NCBI RefSeq assembly: GCF_934277605.1
Contig: NZ_CAKQVD010000009.1
Location: forward strand, 1-51,169
DNA from: an uncultured Anaerotignum sp.
Lineage (GTDB): Bacteria; Bacillota; Clostridia; Lachnospirales; Anaerotignaceae
DNA: 51,169 nt
Direction of reading: 5' to 3'
In this document: piece by piece, positions 33,501 through 41,537 of the stretch
How the letters are laid out: each line of letters begins with the position of its first letter
How positions within the stretch are numbered: the first letter of the stretch is position 1
Made by a program: the position numbers and the translations under genes
The notes under the pieces: generated by a model
The model's database searches: none
Told to the model about the DNA's origin: nothing
Seen by the model: the letters and a program-made list of their open reading frames with translations, nothing else

Positions 33501-36401
33501 ATGGCAAAATTCAAACAAAATGAAGTGTATTACGGATTTCTTTTGCAGAAAATCGAAGAAATCAATGATATTCACAGTACTGCATATCTTTTTAAGCATG
33601 AAAAAAGCGGTGCACGTTTATTATATTTGAAAAATTCCGATTCCAATAAGGTTTTTAATGTCGCATTCAAAACCCCACCCGATAATGACTGCGGTACACC
33701 GCATATCTTGGAACATTCTGTGCTTTGCGGCTCAAGAAAATATGAGGCCAAGGACCCCTTTAATGAGCTGGCAAAGGGCTCTTTGAATACCTTTCTCAAT
33801 GCCATGACCTATGCGGATAAGACAATGTATCCCGTTGCAAGCTGCAATGAGAAGGATTTTCATAATTTGATGGATGTCTATTTGGATGCTGTTTTCTTTC
33901 CGAAAATTTATGAAAAGAAGGAAATCTTTCAGCAGGAGGGGTGGCGCTATCTTTTGGATGAAACAAAGGACACCTTGGATGTAACCGGTGTTGTTTATAA
34001 TGAAATGAAGGGGGCTCTTTCTGATCCGGAAAGCCTGCTAAGCGGGGCAATATCCCGTTCCATTTTCGGAAAAACAACCTATGGCTTTGAATCCGGCGGG
34101 CTTCCTTCTACGATTCCTCATTTGACCTATGAAAGCTTCTTGGACTTTCACAGGAAATATTATCATCCCTCAAATGCGTATTTTTATCTTTACGGAGATA
34201 TGGAGCCTTTGGCGTGCTTGCAGCATATAGATGCGGAATATCTGTGCTGCTTTGAAAAAAAGAATACCTTGCCGGAAATTGCTGAAACAGACTGCGTGCA
34301 AAAGGGGAAGCTGCTCCATGAAACCTACCCCGCAGCAGAAGAAGGGGAGGGAACCTTCCTTACCTATAATATCAAGGTTGGAAAATGTATTGATTCTGAA
34401 CGTGTAATGGCATTGCAGATTTTGTCTTATGTTTTATTGGAAACCAATGCCTCCCCCTTGAAAACCGCCTTATTGGAGGCAGGCATTTGCCAAGAAACAG
34501 AAGGATGGTTTGATTCCTCAACCTATGAAATGGTATTTAGTATCATTGCCAAAAACGCAGATGCAAAAAAAGCAAAGACCTTTATTCAAATCGTTGATGA
34601 ACAATGGAAACGCTTGATTACAGAGGGCTTACCTGCGGATTTGCTCAAGGGTGCAATACGAAAATTTGAGTTCCTTTTGCGTGAAGAGGATTATGGCTCC
34701 ACACCAAAGGGCTTGGTTTATATCACCAGAATGATGAAACGCTGGCTGCATGGAGAAAATCCTTGTGACAGTCTGCGCTTATTATCCATGCTGGAGTGGC
34801 TCAAAAAAGACACCAAATACTTTGAAAATCTGACAAAAGAGGTATTCCTGCAAAACGAGGAAAAAACCTATCTGATTTTCTCGCCCGAAAAAAACAAGGC
34901 TGAGAAGGAGGCAAAGGAATTTGCAAATGAAATGGCAAAACAAAAGGCTGCTATGACGATGGCTGACCTTACGGAAATCAAAAAAGACGCTGAAAATTTG
35001 GAAAGATTCCAAAAACAGACGGATTCGCCGGAGGTATTGGCACAGATTCCTTTGCTGGAGCTGTCGGAGATTGATAAAAAGCCGAATATCACACCATATC
35101 ATGCTGAAACCTCGCCACAAGCCTTCCTGCATGTACCCTTAGAAAGCAACGGTATATTGTATATAAAGCTGATGTTTGACATTTCTGCCGTTCCGCAGGA
35201 GCTGTTGGCTTACACCGGACTTTTGACAGAGCTTTTGGGTAAGTTGGATACAGAAAAATATTCCTATCAAGCATTGGCAACGGAGAAAAATCAGATTTTT
35301 GGCGATTTCTCGTTGCATAACAATACCTATAACTGTAATGCAAGCGAATACCGTGCATTTGTTACGGTAAAGGAAAAGCTTCTGAAGAAGGACTTGGATG
35401 CAGCGCTTGCCATGACGGAGGAAATTCTGTTCCGCACAAATTATGACGCAGTGGAAAGCATGAAGAAAATCATTAAATCTGCCAAAATCAAGGGCGAAAA
35501 TGAGCTGCTGAATCAATCGCATTATTTTGCTATTTTCTATGGAGGCAGTCATTTATTTCCTGCACTGCACATCGAAGATATGACGAGTGGTATTCGCTAT
35601 TACCGGTTCCTTTGCGAAATTGACGAGCAGTTGGAAAAGGATGCCTCGCCTGTCATTGAAAAGCTGAAAAAAACTGCGGAAATTCTTTTTACACAGCAAA
35701 ATTTGGAAATTGCGTTGGGCTGTGAAGAAAAGAATCGGGCAGTGGTGCGGGAAAAACTGAATCCCTTTTTCCAAATGCTTCCGAAAAAGGAGCAAAAGAA
35801 AATTGTATACAATTTTGCACTGTGCAACGAAAGGGCTGCGTTTGCCAATGCAGGCGGTGTATTATATAACACAACATCTTTTGATTATCAAAAGAATGGG
35901 TTGAAATACCATGGAAAATATCAAGTGCTGAAAACCATTGTGAATCTGGAATATCTTTGGAATCGGGTGCGTGTCCAAGGTGGTGCGTATGGCTGTGGCT
36001 GTCAATTTATGCGCAGCGGCTTCAGTTATTTTTATTCTTACAGAGATCCCAATCTGAAGGATACCTATGCGGTATACAAAGGGCTTGCAGAGGAAATTCA
36101 AAATTTCGATGCGGATGAGCGAGAAATGACAAAATACATTCTGGGGACAATCAACACCTTGGATCAGCCCAAAACAAACATGGAAAAGCTGAACCAAGCA
36201 ATCAGCAGATATTATAAGCATTTGTCGGACGAAGATTTTATACAGGAACGAACGGAAATTCTGCAAACAACAGCCGCAGATATCCGAAGCTGTAAAAATT
36301 TATTAAGCTGTGTTGATTGTGAAAACCTGTGCAGCATTGGTAATGAACAAAAAATAAAAGCACAAAAAGAGCTATTCACGAAAATAGAAGCTCTCATTTA
36401 A
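33501..36401 (+). CDS. M16C family zinc peptidase (presequence protease/Cym1-like)
   Basis: A 966-residue metallopeptidase of the M16C (PreP/Cym1) type made of two halves linked by a helical hinge. The inverted zinc motif HxxEH is HILEH in GTPHILEHSVLCGS (near residue 70), with the third ligand region near GVVYNEMKGALSDP. A C-terminal half with YGCGCQF and YSYRDPNL matches the family. PreP enzymes degrade short peptides in a closed chamber; no signal peptide is seen, so it is cytosolic. AAGGAGG precedes ATG 33501. It is a single gene. Confidence 0.93.
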   Translation: MAKFKQNEVYYGFLLQKIEEINDIHSTAYLFKHEKSGARLLYLKNSDSNKVFNVAFKTPPDNDCGTPHILEHSVLCGSRKYEAKDPFNELAKGSLNTFLNAMTYADKTMYPVASCNEKDFHNLMDVYLDAVFFPKIYEKKEIFQQEGWRYLLDETKDTLDVTGVVYNEMKGALSDPESLLSGAISRSIFGKTTYGFESGGLPSTIPHLTYESFLDFHRKYYHPSNAYFYLYGDMEPLACLQHIDAEYLCCFEKKNTLPEIAETDCVQKGKLLHETYPAAEEGEGTFLTYNIKVGKCIDSERVMALQILSYVLLETNASPLKTALLEAGICQETEGWFDSSTYEMVFSIIAKNADAKKAKTFIQIVDEQWKRLITEGLPADLLKGAIRKFEFLLREEDYGSTPKGLVYITRMMKRWLHGENPCDSLRLLSMLEWLKKDTKYFENLTKEVFLQNEEKTYLIFSPEKNKAEKEAKEFANEMAKQKAAMTMADLTEIKKDAENLERFQKQTDSPEVLAQIPLLELSEIDKKPNITPYHAETSPQAFLHVPLESNGILYIKLMFDISAVPQELLAYTGLLTELLGKLDTEKYSYQALATEKNQIFGDFSLHNNTYNCNASEYRAFVTVKEKLLKKDLDAALAMTEEILFRTNYDAVESMKKIIKSAKIKGENELLNQSHYFAIFYGGSHLFPALHIEDMTSGIRYYRFLCEIDEQLEKDASPVIEKLKKTAEILFTQQNLEIALGCEEKNRAVVREKLNPFFQMLPKKEQKKIVYNFALCNERAAFANAGGVLYNTTSFDYQKNGLKYHGKYQVLKTIVNLEYLWNRVRVQGGAYGCGCQFMRSGFSYFYSYRDPNLKDTYAVYKGLAEEIQNFDADEREMTKYILGTINTLDQPKTNMEKLNQAISRYYKHLSDEDFIQERTEILQTTAADIRSCKNLLSCVDCENLCSIGNEQKIKAQKELFTKIEALI

Positions 36402-36412
36402 AAAATCAAACG

Positions 36413-36457
36413 AAAAGTGTTTGTAAGATAAGATATATATTTTACAAACACTTTTTT
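36413..36457 (+). terminator. Terminator of the M16C peptidase gene
   Basis: A perfect 14-bp stem AAAAGTGTTTGTAA/TTACAAACACTTTT is followed by T residues. Confidence 0.88.
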
Positions 36458-36661
36458 ATTGGATAAACTGACATGTGCTATAACGAAAACTGAAAATAAT
36501 TGAACAATTTAAAGAGATTTCATCATAGAAATGAAGAAAAGGGGAAGTTTACATTTATTCGCAAAACGATACTTTTACGAAATAGTATATATCTTTCACA
36601 CCAAAACGCTATAATAACAGCCTATCACTTAACATAATATAATTATGGTTAATTTATTATT
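36458..36661. other. AT-rich intergenic region, nothing recognised
   Basis: About 200 bp between two convergent genes. It contains an isolated TATAAT near 36610 without a matching -35, and no ORF with a ribosome site. I see no RNA gene. Confidence 0.5.
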
Positions 36662-36707
36662 TCTATAAAAAACAGGATGACATCTCTATAAAAAACAGGA
36701 TGACATC
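36662..36707. repeat. Perfect 23-bp tandem duplication
   Basis: Two identical adjacent 23-bp units (36662-36684 and 36685-36707), each containing AAAAAA-CAGGATGACATC. On the minus strand each unit is the 3' arm and T-run of the M23 gene terminator. Confidence 0.95.
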
Positions 36708-36720
36708 TTTCGACATCACC
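36688..36720 (-). terminator. Terminator of the M23 peptidase gene
   Basis: On the minus strand GGTGATGTC-GAAA-GATGTCATCC forms a stem of about nine pairs with one bulge and a GNRA loop, followed by TGTTTTTT. A second copy of its 3' half follows directly. Confidence 0.75.
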
Positions 36721-36756
36721 CTGACTCTCATTTCCTTTTTAAAATTCCTTTTAAAC

Positions 36757-37920
36757 TTATAAATATCCACTGGGATTTACATACGCACCGTTTTTCAATA
36801 CGGAGAAGTGACAATGGTTACCTGTCGACCAACCGGTACTGCCGCATTTAGCTACGGTCTGGCCACGGCTCACAACCTGTCCGACTTTTGCAACCAAGGA
36901 GGAATTGTGTCCATACAATGTGCTTAATCCACCACCGTGGTCGATAATAATTGTATTACCATACCCGTTCATCCAACCGGAATATGTAACCTTCCCTGCC
37001 TCTGCCGCAACAATGGGTGTACCATAGGCAGCAGGAATATCCAAACCGCTATGCGATTCTCTTTTCCCGGTAATCGGGCTGGTACGAGTGACAAAGCCAC
37101 TGCTGATGGAGGAATAGCCTGGAACGGGCCATCCCAAGGAACCGTTGCCGGTATAGTAAACCTTAGAACTGCCGCCGCTACTGCTGCTTTGTCTTTGCTG
37201 CTTTGCAATTTGATTCAGAACCTCTTTATCAGCCTTTTCATTTGCCGCAACCATCTGCTCGTATTTAGAAAGGTCACTCTGATAAGATGCAACCAGAGAT
37301 TTCTTCTCGTTTACAACCTCTTGCTGCTCCGCAAGCTTTTCTTTTTGCAGTTTTACAACCTCTTCCTGCTCGGCCTTATTCTTTTCAATCTCTTTTTTCT
37401 TTTTCTCAATCGTTCTTTGGGTTTCTTCCAGTTCCTCAAGGATTTCCTTATCATAGCCCATAATATCGTTTACATATTGCATACGAAGGAACAAATCGGA
37501 AAAGCTTTGTGCATCAAAGAGAATTTCCAAATACCCGCTTGAGCCCTTCTGCTGCAAAAAGCGCATTCGGCTGCCCAGCAATTCAAACTGTGCATCTCGT
37601 TTTTCTGTTGCCTCCTGCAAGGCTTTTTTCGCTTCTTCCAACTGCTTTGTCAGGATGTTCAAATCCTCTGTTGCCTCATCCAATTCTGCTTGGATACTGG
37701 TTAAAACCTTATCCATTGCAGCCATTTCCTGCTCGGCTGAAAGCTTTTTGCTTTTGATGTTTGCAATTTCCTGTTTTGCTTTTTTTGTACTTGACGCCAA
37801 ATTCTGACGTTTTTGCTGTAATTGTGATATTGACGCTGCCTCTACATGATAGGTTGGCACAGCGCAAACAGAAACCGCTGCCACCAATGCAGTGCATACG
37901 AATTTTTTAAACTTTTTCAT
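36757..37920 (-). CDS. Secreted M23 peptidoglycan endopeptidase with coiled coil (EnvC/PcsB-like)
   Basis: The 387-residue protein has a signal peptide (about 1-28), a long coiled coil rich in Glu, Lys and Gln (about 30-235), a Ser/Gly linker, and a C-terminal LytM/M23 zinc peptidase domain (about 265-387) with the ligands in SHSGLDIP and HCHF. This layout is that of EnvC/PcsB-like hydrolases, which are often controlled by FtsEX through the coiled coil; FtsEX is not in the window. AGAGG precedes ATG 37920. It has its own promoter inside the end of the upstream gene. Confidence 0.93.
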   Translation of the reverse strand: MKKFKKFVCTALVAAVSVCAVPTYHVEAASISQLQQKRQNLASSTKKAKQEIANIKSKKLSAEQEMAAMDKVLTSIQAELDEATEDLNILTKQLEEAKKALQEATEKRDAQFELLGSRMRFLQQKGSSGYLEILFDAQSFSDLFLRMQYVNDIMGYDKEILEELEETQRTIEKKKKEIEKNKAEQEEVVKLQKEKLAEQQEVVNEKKSLVASYQSDLSKYEQMVAANEKADKEVLNQIAKQQRQSSSSGGSSKVYYTGNGSLGWPVPGYSSISSGFVTRTSPITGKRESHSGLDIPAAYGTPIVAAEAGKVTYSGWMNGYGNTIIIDHGGGLSTLYGHNSSLVAKVGQVVSRGQTVAKCGSTGWSTGNHCHFSVLKNGAYVNPSGYL

Positions 37921-37953
37921 AGAATACCTCTTAGATTATTTATTTATCCTTTT

Positions 37954-37982
37954 ATTATAAGGATTTATCCGAAAGATTTCAA
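37954..37982 (-). promoter_or_regulatory. Promoter of the M23 peptidase gene
   Basis: Minus-strand TTGAAA (37982-37977), a 17-bp spacer and TATAAT (37959-37954), overlapping the 3' end of the phosphopantetheinyl transferase gene. Confidence 0.78.
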
Positions 37983-38672
37983 CGAAAATTCATAATTTTT
38001 AAAATTTTTTAACATTTGTGGCGTGATTTCCTCCGCCTTGGGCGGAAATGCTTTCTCCTCTTGGCAGAGACAAACGGCGTGTCCTTCGATGATATTGGGA
38101 TATTCTTGGAAATATAAGCGTTTCCCTTCAAATTCTAAAAAATCAAGCAGTTGTTCGTCTTTCACAAAGGAAAGCTGCTCCAAGGGAATCCGCAGTCCCC
38201 TTCCATCCCATTTGATTAGGCTTTCTTTTCTTGCCCAAAGGCGAAAAAAGAGTACCTTTCTTTCCTCTGCTATTTGTTTTGATAGGAAGGTTTCCTCCTC
38301 CTTCGACAATATTTTCCGTGTTTTATTGGGAAGGTTCCCCCTGATTTGCTGTAAATCCGCACCAATGCTTTGTTCGGCATAGGCACAAAGGGCATAGCTG
38401 CCCGAATGAGACAAGCTAAACTGAAAATTGAAACCCTCCAAATACGGCTTTCCGTGCCTTCCCTTTTTGATATGCTCCAGTTCATTTTCATATCCACAGC
38501 GTTGCAGGGCAAAAAACAGCAGTACCCCTGCGCCCAAGGAAAGCCTTGCCGCTGCAGGATTTTTCAACTGCTCGATTTGTTTTTTTCGCTCTGCCGAAAG
38601 GAAGGTCAATCCCTTTTCATTTAAAGCGGCATCCTTGAAAACAGATACATCCATATAGAGTAGTCCGTTCAT
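37965..38672 (-). CDS. Sfp-type 4'-phosphopantetheinyl transferase
   Basis: Transfers phosphopantetheine from CoA to carrier-protein domains. The 235-residue protein has the KKGRHGKPYLEG and FSLSHSG blocks of the first half, GADLQQI (the metal motif, Gln in place of the usual Glu of D-x-E), and WARKESLIKWDGRGL in the second half. ATG 38672 (MNGLLYMDV) is chosen because a G-rich ribosome site lies 7 bp upstream; the upstream extension is dropped. No NRPS or PKS genes are near, so its target may be elsewhere or it may serve a general role. Confidence 0.87.
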   Translation of the reverse strand: MNGLLYMDVSVFKDAALNEKGLTFLSAERKKQIEQLKNPAAARLSLGAGVLLFFALQRCGYENELEHIKKGRHGKPYLEGFNFQFSLSHSGSYALCAYAEQSIGADLQQIRGNLPNKTRKILSKEEETFLSKQIAEERKVLFFRLWARKESLIKWDGRGLRIPLEQLSFVKDEQLLDFLEFEGKRLYFQEYPNIIEGHAVCLCQEEKAFPPKAEEITPQMLKNFKNYEFSLKSFG

Positions 38673-38696
38673 CCTCTGCCCCCCTTTCCATAGGCA

Positions 38697-38728
38697 CAAA
38701 AAGCAGAGCCTATTAGCTCTGCCTTTTT
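38697..38728. terminator. Terminator of leuS
   Basis: GGCAGAGC-TAATAG-GCTCTGC followed by TTTTTG on the minus strand; the plus strand also shows a T-run. Confidence 0.85.
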
Positions 38729-38738
38729 TATGCTTTTA

Positions 38739-41153
38739 TTATTTTACAATCAAGTTGATAATCTTGCCGGGAACATAAATTTCCTTCACAACTGTTTTGC
38801 CTTCCAATCTGGATGTCAAAACCTCTTTTGCCTGTGCAATTGCTTCTTCCTTGGTTGCATTTGCGGCAATTTCCATTTTGCCTCTCAGCTTACCGCCAAT
38901 CTGCAGCGCAATTTCAATGCTATCCTGAACCAGCTTGCTTTCGTCTGCTTTGGGCCAGCCTGCTTCAAATACAGTATTATCATGGCCCAATTCACGCCAC
39001 ATTTCTTCTGCAATATGAGGTGCAAAGGGAGCCAGCATAACTGTCAATGTTTCCAAGCTTGCCTTAGAAAGACCGCCTTCCTTCTTCGCAATCTCTGTCA
39101 GCTTATTTGTAGCTTCCATGAAGGTGGATACGATTGTATTCATTGCCAAGGATTCCACACGCTTTGTCACGTCTGCAATCATTTTGTTTACAATGTATTC
39201 TTCTTCCTTGGTTGCGGGTTTATTCGCATCTTTATTGGTATAAACCATTTTCCAAACTCTGTTCAGGAAACGGAATACGCCGTCAATGCCGCTGTCATCC
39301 CAGTCACAATCCAATTCGGGAGGACCAACGAACAGCTCATACATTCTCAGAGAGTCACAGCCATATTTCTCAACCAATTCATCGGGAGAAACAACATTGC
39401 CCAAGGATTTAGACATCTTACTGCCGTTCTTTGTAATCATACCCTGGTTAAACAGCTTCAAGAAGGGTTCATCAAAGGGTACTGCACCGATATCATACAG
39501 GAATTTTGTATAGAAACGTGCATACAGCAAGTGCAGAACCGCATGTTCGATACCGCCAACATACAGGTCGATGGGTGCCCATTTTTTCAGAGCCTCCATG
39601 CTCGCAAGCTCCTTATCGTTATGAACATCTGTATAACGCAGGAAATACCAGCTGGAGCCTGCCCACTGAGGCATTGTGTTTGTTTCACGCTTTGCCGGCT
39701 TGCCGCACACAGGGCAAGTTGTATTTACCCATTCATCAATATGTGCCAGAGGAGATTCCCCTGTTTCAGTAGGCTGATAGGATTCCACATCAGGCAGCAA
39801 TACAGGCAGCTGATCCTCAGGAACAGGAACAGTACCACAATGCTCGCAGTGAATCAGAGGAATGGGCTCGCCCCAGTATCTCTGTCTGGAGAATACCCAG
39901 TCACGCAGCTTATAGTTGGTTGTCTTTTTGCCCCAACCCTTTTCTTCCATCAGATGAGGAATCTGCTTTTTCGCTTCAAATGCCTTCATGCCGTTCCAAT
40001 CCCCGGAGTTTACGATGATACCGTCACCGGTATAAGCCTCTGTCAAGGGCTTTGTTTCATCCTCGCCTTCAGGCAGGATAACAGGAATGATGGGAAGCTC
40101 AAATTTTGTTGCAAAGTCAAAGTCACGTTCATCATGCGCAGGTACACACATAACAGCACCGGTACCATAATCAGCCAGAACATAATCCGCAACCCACACA
40201 GGAATTTCCTTACCATTGGCAGGGTTCACACAATAGGAGCCTGTGAATACACCTGTTTTTTCCTTATTTGTCATACGGTCAACAGCGGACTTTGTGGAAG
40301 CCTCATAGCAATATTTTTCAACGGCATCCTTCTGTTCTGCTGTTGTCAGTGCCTTCAGACCTTCGTATTCGGGTGCCAATACCATAAAGGTACAGCCATG
40401 CAGTGTATCCGGTCTTGTTGTATAAACCGTAATTTTTTCATCAGAACCTTTTACTTTAAAGTCGATTTCCGCACCATAGGATTTGCCAATCCAATCGGTC
40501 TGCATTTTTTTAACCTTATCAGACCAATCCAGCTTATTCAAATCCTCCAGCAGTCTGTCTGCATAAGCAGTGATTTTCAGCATCCACTGACGCAGGTTTT
40601 TCTTTGTTACAACAGTGCCGCAGCGTTCATGCACACCGCCGGCAGCCTCCTCGTTAGCCAATACGCATTTACATTTCGGACACCAGTTCAAAGGCATTTC
40701 CTTTTCATAAGCCAAGCCTTTCTTGAACATCTGCACAAAAATCCACTGTGTCCATTTATAGTATTTGGGATCGGTGGTATCTACTTCCTTATCCCAATCG
40801 TAAATTGCAGAAATTTCATGGAGCTGTCTTTTTGCATTTTTGATATTAGCATCCGTAGAAACTCTGGGATGTGTGTTTGTTTTGATTGCATAGTTCTCTG
40901 CGGGCAGACCGAACGCATCCCAGCCCATAGGGTGCAACACCTGATATCCCTGCAGCACTTTATAACGGCTGACTACATCGGAAAGCACATATCCTCTCCA
41001 GTGACCTACATGCAGACCGGAACCGGAAGGATAAGGGAACATATCCAGACAATAGAATCTGGGTTTCACATCATCCTCTTTGTTGATGGGATTCTTTTCC
41101 CACTCTGCACGCCATTTTTTTTCAATCGTTCTGAAATCATAGCGACTATCCAT
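38739..41153 (-). CDS. leuS: Leucyl-tRNA synthetase
   Basis: Charges tRNA-Leu with leucine. The 804-residue protein (the length of the B. subtilis enzyme) has the HIGH-type motif LHVGH (about 47-51), an inserted editing domain with TTRPDTLHGCTFMV, a zinc-binding type cysteine cluster (CPKCKC), and the KMSKS motif GSKMSKSLGN. The start is ATG 41153 (MDSRYDFRTIEKKW) behind GGAGGAG; the frame runs open upstream through the T-box leader, which is non-coding. Confidence 0.97.
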   Translation of the reverse strand: MDSRYDFRTIEKKWRAEWEKNPINKEDDVKPRFYCLDMFPYPSGSGLHVGHWRGYVLSDVVSRYKVLQGYQVLHPMGWDAFGLPAENYAIKTNTHPRVSTDANIKNAKRQLHEISAIYDWDKEVDTTDPKYYKWTQWIFVQMFKKGLAYEKEMPLNWCPKCKCVLANEEAAGGVHERCGTVVTKKNLRQWMLKITAYADRLLEDLNKLDWSDKVKKMQTDWIGKSYGAEIDFKVKGSDEKITVYTTRPDTLHGCTFMVLAPEYEGLKALTTAEQKDAVEKYCYEASTKSAVDRMTNKEKTGVFTGSYCVNPANGKEIPVWVADYVLADYGTGAVMCVPAHDERDFDFATKFELPIIPVILPEGEDETKPLTEAYTGDGIIVNSGDWNGMKAFEAKKQIPHLMEEKGWGKKTTNYKLRDWVFSRQRYWGEPIPLIHCEHCGTVPVPEDQLPVLLPDVESYQPTETGESPLAHIDEWVNTTCPVCGKPAKRETNTMPQWAGSSWYFLRYTDVHNDKELASMEALKKWAPIDLYVGGIEHAVLHLLYARFYTKFLYDIGAVPFDEPFLKLFNQGMITKNGSKMSKSLGNVVSPDELVEKYGCDSLRMYELFVGPPELDCDWDDSGIDGVFRFLNRVWKMVYTNKDANKPATKEEEYIVNKMIADVTKRVESLAMNTIVSTFMEATNKLTEIAKKEGGLSKASLETLTVMLAPFAPHIAEEMWRELGHDNTVFEAGWPKADESKLVQDSIEIALQIGGKLRGKMEIAANATKEEAIAQAKEVLTSRLEGKTVVKEIYVPGKIINLIVK

Positions 41154-41202
41154 AATAAACTCCTCCTTAAAAGCCATTGTTTTTCTTTTTATTCGTGAAT
41201 AA

Positions 41203-41240
41203 CAAAAAAGTCCCTCCGTCTCAGTTAGAGACGAAGGGAT
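41203..41240 (-). terminator. Regulated terminator of the leucine T-box
   Basis: A 12-bp stem TCCCTTCGTCTC/GAGACGGAGGGA (one G-U pair) with TAACT loop, then CTTTTTTG on the minus strand. Confidence 0.9.
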
Positions 41241-41449
41241 ACTCCGTGTTACCACTCTATTTTGTCCGCAAAAAGCGAACACGCTCAAAACCGATAACGG
41301 CGGCTGCCGCTGTAACTTACTCATGTCATACATTTTCGGAACAGAACTCCGAGGCCAGTTCTGCCTTCCCTTTCTGCTGTCTCACACCAACCGACAGCTC
41401 TCTGCAAGAAAATGAAAAGCTTACTTTTCCTCATCATTGTCTTTATACA
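41203..41449 (-). promoter_or_regulatory. T-box leader of leuS, predicted specifier CUG (leucine)
   Basis: On the minus strand the leader has AGAGAGCTGTCGGTTGGTG (Stem I features), the specifier region GAA-CTG-GCC with CTG at 41358-41356, the T-box sequence AGAGTGGTAACACGG at 41258-41244, and a terminator at 41240-41203 (TCCCTTCGTCTC/GAGACGGAGGGA then a T-run). UGGU matches the A discriminator of tRNA-Leu. Uncharged tRNA-Leu should promote leuS expression. Confidence 0.92.
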
Positions 41450-41455
41450 AATACA

Positions 41456-41484
41456 TTTATATCATAGTAACCAAAATAAATCAA
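41456..41484 (-). promoter_or_regulatory. Promoter of the leuS T-box transcript
   Basis: Minus-strand TTGATT, a 17-bp spacer and TATAAA. It lies just beyond the end of the ABC exporter genes. Confidence 0.75.
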
Positions 41485-41537
41485 GCATTTTTGGGAATTT
41501 TTTAAAAGAATACAATCCACATTATGCAGGCTTCTTG

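Noticed and set aside
38730..41198. A very long plus-strand ORF (822 codons) antisense to leuS
   Set aside because: It lies entirely opposite leuS, has no ribosome site, shows a Cys/Phe/His-rich composition typical of antisense frames, and matches no family; leuS is unambiguous.
41154..41333. N-terminal extension of leuS through the leader
   Set aside because: The extension is translated T-box and terminator sequence; ATG 41153 has a strong ribosome site and the family N-terminus.
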